NCBI GenBank assembly: GCA_002328465.1
Contig: DCUE01000031.1
Span: 4,387-14,673 of the forward strand
DNA length: 10,287 bases
Direction of reading: 5' to 3'
Source of the DNA: Candidatus Dojkabacteria bacterium UBA2222
GTDB taxonomy: Bacteria > Patescibacteriota > Dojkabacteria > SC72
Under the pieces are notes generated by a model. It saw only the letters and a program-made list of their open reading frames with translations. It was not told the origin of the DNA and did not search any database. Shown here piece after piece: positions 5,916 through 10,287 of the stretch. How positions within the stretch are numbered: position 1 is the stretch's first letter; each line of letters starts with the position of its first letter. The position numbers and the translations under genes are program-made.

Positions 5916-7610
5916 ATGGTAAAAACAGTACAAGGAATAAATCTGGAATCTGAATTCTCTACAGTCATCATACCTTTAGAAGGAAATAATATTGGTGATG
6001 TCTCCTCAATCTTGGATAAGGTAGCTTCTTTTCATTCAATCTTCATCAAGGAGTATACTCTCTCAACCTCTACCCTCACTATAAGGTCAAAATTACCATT
6101 CCTATGGAGAGAGTCAGCAAATACTCTTAATGATCTTTCAGAAAGTCGTATAACTCTTAAGAAAGCCGAAGAATACATTATTGGTTCTTTAATTAAAAAC
6201 AGAATCAAATCAATGTCTACAATCCCCATATTAGAATCTGCTCATAAAACAAAGCTAGAAACAACAACTGCAATATTAGAGACTCCAATAAACAAAGGCT
6301 TAAGTGAAGGATATAGTACCGTATTTAACAGATATTTCGTAATTGGATGCGGAAAGGGTTCACAGATAACAGGCTCAATTGCATCTTCTAAGGATGCATA
6401 TATTGCTCAGAAGATACAAAAGGATAAATGGTCTACAAACATTTTAATTGAAAGATTGAATCTCCCCTTACCTAAATGGCAAGTTATTTCAAATGAGAAG
6501 GAGCTAGAGGAGATGTGGGATGATTTCGAGAAACCAGTTGTAATTAAACCTACTGGCCTTACGGGTGGAAAAGGTGTAACTGTTGGAATAGACAGTATTG
6601 AAAAAGCAAACAAGGCTTTCAATTTCGCGATAAAAGCGGTCGGAGACCAAAATAGAGGAGAATGGCAGAAAAAGATAATGATTCAAGAACAGGTAAAAGG
6701 TGAAGATTACAGGCTTTTAGTTATAAACGGTAAGTTAGAGATTGTAACTAAGAGAATTCCTGCTTTCATTATCGGTGATGGGAAGAATACAATAAAAGAG
6801 TTAATTGAAAAAGAAAATGAAGATCCAAGAAGGAATGTTTTTAATCCAGCACACATATTAAAACCTATAGTGATTGATGCTCCTTTAACTGAATACCTAG
6901 AAGAACAAGGACTTACACTTACCTCTATTCCTCAAAAAGGTGAGAAAGTAAACGTTAGAAAAGTTGCAAGTATGAGCCAAGGAGGTATTACAGAGGATTT
7001 TACAGATATGGTTAGTAAGGAAATAAAAATTATTGTAGAAAGTATAGCCCAATCTGTACATGCCTTTACCCTAGGAGTCGATGTAATGTGTCTAGACATA
7101 TCAAAACCTTTAACAAAAGATAATGGAGCCATATTAGAAATAAATACTATGCCAGAATCATATCTAAACTTCTTCCCTGTTATTGGAAAACAGAGAAGCT
7201 ATGTTGCAGATATATATTTAAAAGAATTACTTAAAGAGAATGAGTGTAAAAAATTTGTAGTAATAGGGCAACCAAAGGATGATATACCTACCCTATTAAG
7301 AAAAAGATGGACAATTAAGAAAGAGAATACAGTCGGAGAAATTATTGAAGATAGATACTATATAAACGGTATTCAGATTAATGAAGATCTGGAAAGATGG
7401 GAGGCTGTTGAAGCAATCAAATGTAATGCTTCTTTAGATGTAATTATACTTCACTCAAGAGATTGGAGTGATGTTAAAGAGCATGGTCTAGGTTTTGACC
7501 ATATTAACTGTCTATACATTACAAAGGAACAGAGCTTAGATAAAGAGAATATGAAAATAGTTAATAAATATAAAACAGCGAAGTTAATAGATAAAATTAA
7601 AACTATATAA
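5916..7610 (+). CDS. Cyanophycin-synthetase-like ligase with decayed Mur-ligase remnant
   Basis: This 564-residue protein is related to cyanophycin synthetase (normally about 870-900 residues) but truncated. Residues 1 to about 140 form an N-terminal domain. GCGKGSQITGSIASSKDAY (144-162) and DKWSTN (170-175) match the family's entry to the ATP-grasp domain. That domain shows VVIKPTGLTGGKGVTVG (208-224, Lys211), EDYRLLVING, FIIGDGKNTIKELI (284-297), DPRRN, GVDV (387-390) and ILEINTMPE (406-414, Glu408 and Asn410), all intact. Residues about 446-537 align by eye with the start of the Mur-ligase half: NTVGEIIEDRYYING corresponds to the TVG..T.D..Y..G segment, and HGLGFD (523-528) to the REGLGFDRCD segment. 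The P-loop GTNGKTT is replaced by GQPKDDIPT (451-459), so this part cannot bind ATP in the usual way. The rest of the Mur module is missing. It probably retains one ligase activity with a structural tail. Confidence 0.85.
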   Translation: MVKTVQGINLESEFSTVIIPLEGNNIGDVSSILDKVASFHSIFIKEYTLSTSTLTIRSKLPFLWRESANTLNDLSESRITLKKAEEYIIGSLIKNRIKSMSTIPILESAHKTKLETTTAILETPINKGLSEGYSTVFNRYFVIGCGKGSQITGSIASSKDAYIAQKIQKDKWSTNILIERLNLPLPKWQVISNEKELEEMWDDFEKPVVIKPTGLTGGKGVTVGIDSIEKANKAFNFAIKAVGDQNRGEWQKKIMIQEQVKGEDYRLLVINGKLEIVTKRIPAFIIGDGKNTIKELIEKENEDPRRNVFNPAHILKPIVIDAPLTEYLEEQGLTLTSIPQKGEKVNVRKVASMSQGGITEDFTDMVSKEIKIIVESIAQSVHAFTLGVDVMCLDISKPLTKDNGAILEINTMPESYLNFFPVIGKQRSYVADIYLKELLKENECKKFVVIGQPKDDIPTLLRKRWTIKKENTVGEIIEDRYYINGIQINEDLERWEAVEAIKCNASLDVIILHSRDWSDVKEHGLGFDHINCLYITKEQSLDKENMKIVNKYKTAKLIDKIKTI

Positions 7611-7612
7611 CC

Positions 7613-8566
7613 ATGAATTACTTGATATTGGATAAAAGACAGAGGGTAAAAAATAATAATGAGGAGAATGTTGCAACTGCAAATATCCGATTAGAGGAGG
7701 AATTGAACAAAAAAAGTATACCCCACTCTAGTGCATACTTTGATGAGATTGAAATTGCATTCATAAATGGTGAAACATTGATAAAAGTAAAAGGTGAAGA
7801 TATAAGAAAATACAGTCATATCATATTCAGAGGACATGATTTACATAACGACCTTCAATATCAGCTTAAGAGATACATCATCGATTGTATTGATATGCAT
7901 AATTTAAACAACCCTAACAAGAAGATATACGTACAAAATGCGAAAGCAATAAAAAAGCTTCCATATTACAATAAAATAGCGTTTGCAATCTTTTGCTCCC
8001 AGAATGGTATCCCCTACTTTAACTCATATTTCAGAACAGATGGGAATTATACCTCTCCTAGAGATGTACTTAACTCTTTCCCCTTAATAATGAAAGAGTA
8101 TTCAGGTGCTAATAGAGTACAACTAATCGATGGTGAGGAGAAGATAAAAAAGAATGTATATAAGATTGACGATGAGAATGGATATAAACAGGAATTTCTG
8201 AAAGACCAAGATCCTACAAGAATGTTTATTCAAGAATTCTCGGATAGTGCTATAGACATGAGAATATTTGTAAAAAGAGGCAAGGTAATAGCAGGCTGGA
8301 CAAGACAAGCAAGCCAAGGTTTCATGACGGTCAGTAAGGGAATTTACCGTATGTACAACAATCCAGAGGATAGCATAAAAATTTTATCAGAGAATGTTGC
8401 ACGGATTCTCGAAGCCGATTTTATAGCTGTAGATTTTATGTTTCAAGGTGAGAAACCATTACTACAGGAAATAAGTTTACATCCTGGCTTCAAAGCATAC
8501 GAAACAAAAATAGAAGGAGAACCTGTTAATATCGCAGAAGCAATTATAACTGCTTTTGAAGATTAG
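7613..8566 (+). CDS. RimK-like ATP-grasp protein with altered active-site motifs
   Basis: This 317-residue protein resembles the RimK branch of ATP-grasp ligases, which add amino acids such as glutamate to protein or peptide C-termini. The first ~100 residues form a pre-ATP-grasp-like domain with SHIIFRGHD (68-76). The core shows LIMKEYSGANRVQLI (158-172, ATP-binding Lys161), IQEFSDSAIDMRIFV (206-220, including DMR at 215-217), a tryptophan- and arginine-bearing strand AGWTRQASQGF, and VDFM followed by LLQEISLHPGF (283-293). Two features depart from the norm. The usual glutamate-x-asparagine metal site reads Glu286-Ile-Ser288, and the glycine loop is shortened to a single glycine before ANRV. 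It may therefore be a weakly active, differently specific or regulatory partner. It is the last gene of the operon, two bases after its neighbour, and its 3' end overlaps the convergent peptidase gene by four bases. Confidence 0.8.
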   Translation: MNYLILDKRQRVKNNNEENVATANIRLEEELNKKSIPHSSAYFDEIEIAFINGETLIKVKGEDIRKYSHIIFRGHDLHNDLQYQLKRYIIDCIDMHNLNNPNKKIYVQNAKAIKKLPYYNKIAFAIFCSQNGIPYFNSYFRTDGNYTSPRDVLNSFPLIMKEYSGANRVQLIDGEEKIKKNVYKIDDENGYKQEFLKDQDPTRMFIQEFSDSAIDMRIFVKRGKVIAGWTRQASQGFMTVSKGIYRMYNNPEDSIKILSENVARILEADFIAVDFMFQGEKPLLQEISLHPGFKAYETKIEGEPVNIAEAIITAFED

Positions 8567-9726
8567 ATACCAGCTTTCTTAAAAATACTCTTCCAATTAT
8601 CTTTTGTTGGTACTAGTATAGCTTTTGGAATCAACCCATCATCTACCCATTCACACTGCTCTAAATCGATTTTTCCAGCATATAGCTTATCGTAAAGAGA
8701 TTTGTCTTTTTCTAAAGCCTTTTTAACCTTTCTAAAGCCTCTAAAATAGACTATGTCTTTTGAATATATCCCTGGATAACTAGTATCCCCTAGTCCTCTC
8801 TTTATTCTATATGTAACACCAAAAGCTGATTTTTTAGGTAATACTCCCAAAATACTATTATATAACTGCCTGAATGTAAGTTTCTCACCAATATATATAC
8901 CCCATACCATTGCAGCTTTCTCTTTTAACCATCTCAAGGTCAATACATCCATATATGATTCATTCCATATTGCTAAACCCTCCTCTATATCAAGATAACT
9001 TGGTAAGTTCGATTTTGATAACGCTTCAAATCCACTATTAGAACCATTTACTGATCTTAAGACATGCGTTCCTACTTCGTGAACTAGAGTCTTTTTTAAT
9101 TTAAACTTAGATCTCTCAATATTAGGATCTAACAACACCTGCCTTGCTTTAACTCCTACCTTTGCACCATTTTTTGGAATATTAGAAGAAGGTACTACAC
9201 TCCAATCATCCAAACCAAATGAATTGAATACAATTTGGAAAATATCTTTAATCTGGTCATAATCTAACATATCTTTTTTAGAAATATTTGGATACTTAAC
9301 CAAATTATATGACTCTGTATTACCCCTAAGGACTCTTGCTGAATTTCTAAAAAGAAGAGAAGATGGCTTCCCATACTTCTTATACGATATTTCACTAATT
9401 AAATCGTTGTTACCTACCGAGTGCATTAGAGTATTAGCGTCATTCTTTGAATCTATGAGGTGAATATAGAAGTCTGAAATACGAGGATCAACATCAATTA
9501 TTTTTTTTAAGGAAGAAAGATTCTTAAGTATCTCTTTATTATTGTTCTTAATTACTCTGTAGTTAAAGTGAGGCTCATATGTATCAGAATTAAAGAATTT
9601 CTTCTTTTCTTCCTCAAGATTTATTGGTGTAAATACTAAAGCTGTTGGCATTCTCAATTTAGAAAGTAAGCTAGTTACTTCTTCTAATTTCATCTGGTTT
9701 TTACCTGATTTTGAGAAAATATTCAT
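8563..9726 (-). CDS. MATCAP/DUF1704-family zinc metallopeptidase
   Basis: This 387-residue protein belongs to the DUF1704 family, whose human member MATCAP is a zinc carboxypeptidase that removes the terminal tyrosine of alpha-tubulin. The zinc motif HEVGTH is at residues 216-221 (HExxxH), with the downstream glutamate motif EEGLA at 248-252; many bacterial relatives have QEGLA. The C-terminal part shows the family pattern RIKRGLGDTSYPGIYSKD followed by VYFRG (326-330). No signal peptide or membrane helix is evident, so it is probably cytoplasmic. Its ATG directly follows the mreB stop codon (TAAATG), so the two are co-transcribed and possibly translationally coupled; no Shine-Dalgarno is visible. 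The 3' end overlaps the last ligase gene tail to tail. Family membership is secure; the substrate in bacteria is unknown. Confidence 0.88.
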   Translation of the reverse strand: MNIFSKSGKNQMKLEEVTSLLSKLRMPTALVFTPINLEEEKKKFFNSDTYEPHFNYRVIKNNNKEILKNLSSLKKIIDVDPRISDFYIHLIDSKNDANTLMHSVGNNDLISEISYKKYGKPSSLLFRNSARVLRGNTESYNLVKYPNISKKDMLDYDQIKDIFQIVFNSFGLDDWSVVPSSNIPKNGAKVGVKARQVLLDPNIERSKFKLKKTLVHEVGTHVLRSVNGSNSGFEALSKSNLPSYLDIEEGLAIWNESYMDVLTLRWLKEKAAMVWGIYIGEKLTFRQLYNSILGVLPKKSAFGVTYRIKRGLGDTSYPGIYSKDIVYFRGFRKVKKALEKDKSLYDKLYAGKIDLEQCEWVDDGLIPKAILVPTKDNWKSIFKKAGI

Positions 9727-10287
9727 TTATGTAATACCCCTATTAAAAGTAAAACTCCTCTCACCACTAGCCATTAACTCTAGCGCAATTCCTGTTCCCT
9801 TTGCAACACAGTACATAGGCTCATCCGCAACATATGCAGGTACACCAATTGCCTTAGCTAATAGCTTATCTAAATTCCTTAACTTAGAAGTACCACCACT
9901 CATAGCGATACCCCTATCCATTATATCAGCAGAAAGTTCAGGAGGGGTTTTCTCTAAGACCCCCTTAATGCTATTGATAATACTCAGAAGAGGTCTCTTA
10001 ACTGCTGCTGCTACATCATTGGAGTCAACAGTAATAGCCTTTGGTAATCCAGCCCCAAAATCTCTTCCTCTTACCTCCATACTCTTTGGATTTTTTATAT
10101 CAATTGCAGACCCTATTCGAATCTTAATATTTTCAGCTGTCTGTTCACCTATTAAAACTCCCTTTTTCTTCTTCATATAGTTAATAATGGCTTCATTTAT
10201 AGCATCACCCGCTATTCTTAAAGAATCATATTCAACTATTCCATCCATTGATATAACTGCAATCTCTGCAGTTCCTCCACCCAAGTT
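9727..10287 (-). CDS. mreB: Rod-shape-determining protein MreB, C-terminal part (5' end outside window)
   Basis: MreB is the bacterial actin that forms membrane-bound filaments guiding lateral wall synthesis. About 186 C-terminal residues are present, and the gene continues past the window edge. Recognised segments are the phosphate-2 loop GGGTAEIAVISMDG, GDAINEAIINYMKKKKGVLIGEQTAE, MEVRGRDFGAGLPKAITV, TPPELSADIMDRGIAMSGGT (the adenosine-site region) and LDKLLAKAIGVP...VADEP, with a normal C-terminus. The TTG at 10284-10282 is an internal leucine codon, not the start. The residue before it is asparagine (10287-10285), where most MreB proteins have the aspartate of DIGGGT. The stop codon is immediately followed by the ATG of the metallopeptidase gene. 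Regulation cannot be judged because the promoter is not in view. Confidence 0.95.
   Translation of the reverse strand, partial: NLGGGTAEIAVISMDGIVEYDSLRIAGDAINEAIINYMKKKKGVLIGEQTAENIKIRIGSAIDIKNPKSMEVRGRDFGAGLPKAITVDSNDVAAAVKRPLLSIINSIKGVLEKTPPELSADIMDRGIAMSGGTSKLRNLDKLLAKAIGVPAYVADEPMYCVAKGTGIALELMASGERSFTFNRGIT

Noticed and set aside
10282..10284. TTG as the start codon of a short MreB-like gene
   Set aside because: The protein begins mid-domain at the phosphate-2 loop and the frame is open to the window edge, so this is an internal leucine of a longer gene.

Overview
The window looks like chromosomal DNA of an AT-rich bacterium with a compact genome. A member of the Candidate Phyla Radiation (Patescibacteria) is my best guess. 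The grounds are GC of roughly one third (estimated by eye), tightly packed genes, almost no Shine-Dalgarno motifs before real start codons, an ATP-grasp-rich accessory operon and a rearranged ribosomal-protein neighbourhood. No rRNA is present, so the assignment is tentative. All tryptophans in the recognised genes are TGG, and TGA ends one gene, so the standard bacterial code applies.

Layout. (1) 1-1194: rplK and rplA (L11, L1), closed by a strong intrinsic terminator. (2) 1195-1694: about 500 bases that look empty but hold a promoter, a 51-residue cysteine-rich small ORF with the only good Shine-Dalgarno in the window, a foldable stretch, a near-consensus promoter for L10 and an L10-type leader with a kink-turn. 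(3) 1695-2705: rplJ and rplL (L10, L7/L12) with their own terminator; rpoB does not follow. (4) 2708-8566: a five-gene operon with its own promoter and an 18-bp palindrome touching the first ATG. It encodes a seven-helix membrane protein of the 7TM_transglut type, a glutamate-ligase-like ATP-grasp fused to a retropepsin-like domain, two cyanophycin-synthetase-like ATP-grasp enzymes and a RimK-like ATP-grasp protein. (5) 8563-10287, opposite strand: mreB (its 5' part lies outside the window), immediately followed by a MATCAP/DUF1704-type zinc metallopeptidase. The two units meet tail to tail with a 4-base overlap and no terminator.

How it may work together (inference). Four ATP-grasp proteins in one operon with a membrane protein suggest ATP-driven, ribosome-independent formation of amide bonds: a small peptide, a poly-amino-acid, or amino-acid tails added to a protein or envelope component near the membrane. 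The fused aspartic-protease-like domain and the neighbouring zinc peptidase could supply trimming or recycling. The mix of domains, the ligase-protease fusion, the decayed Mur-ligase remnant in the third ligase gene and the mreB-peptidase pair next door make this the part of the window most likely to be an undescribed system.
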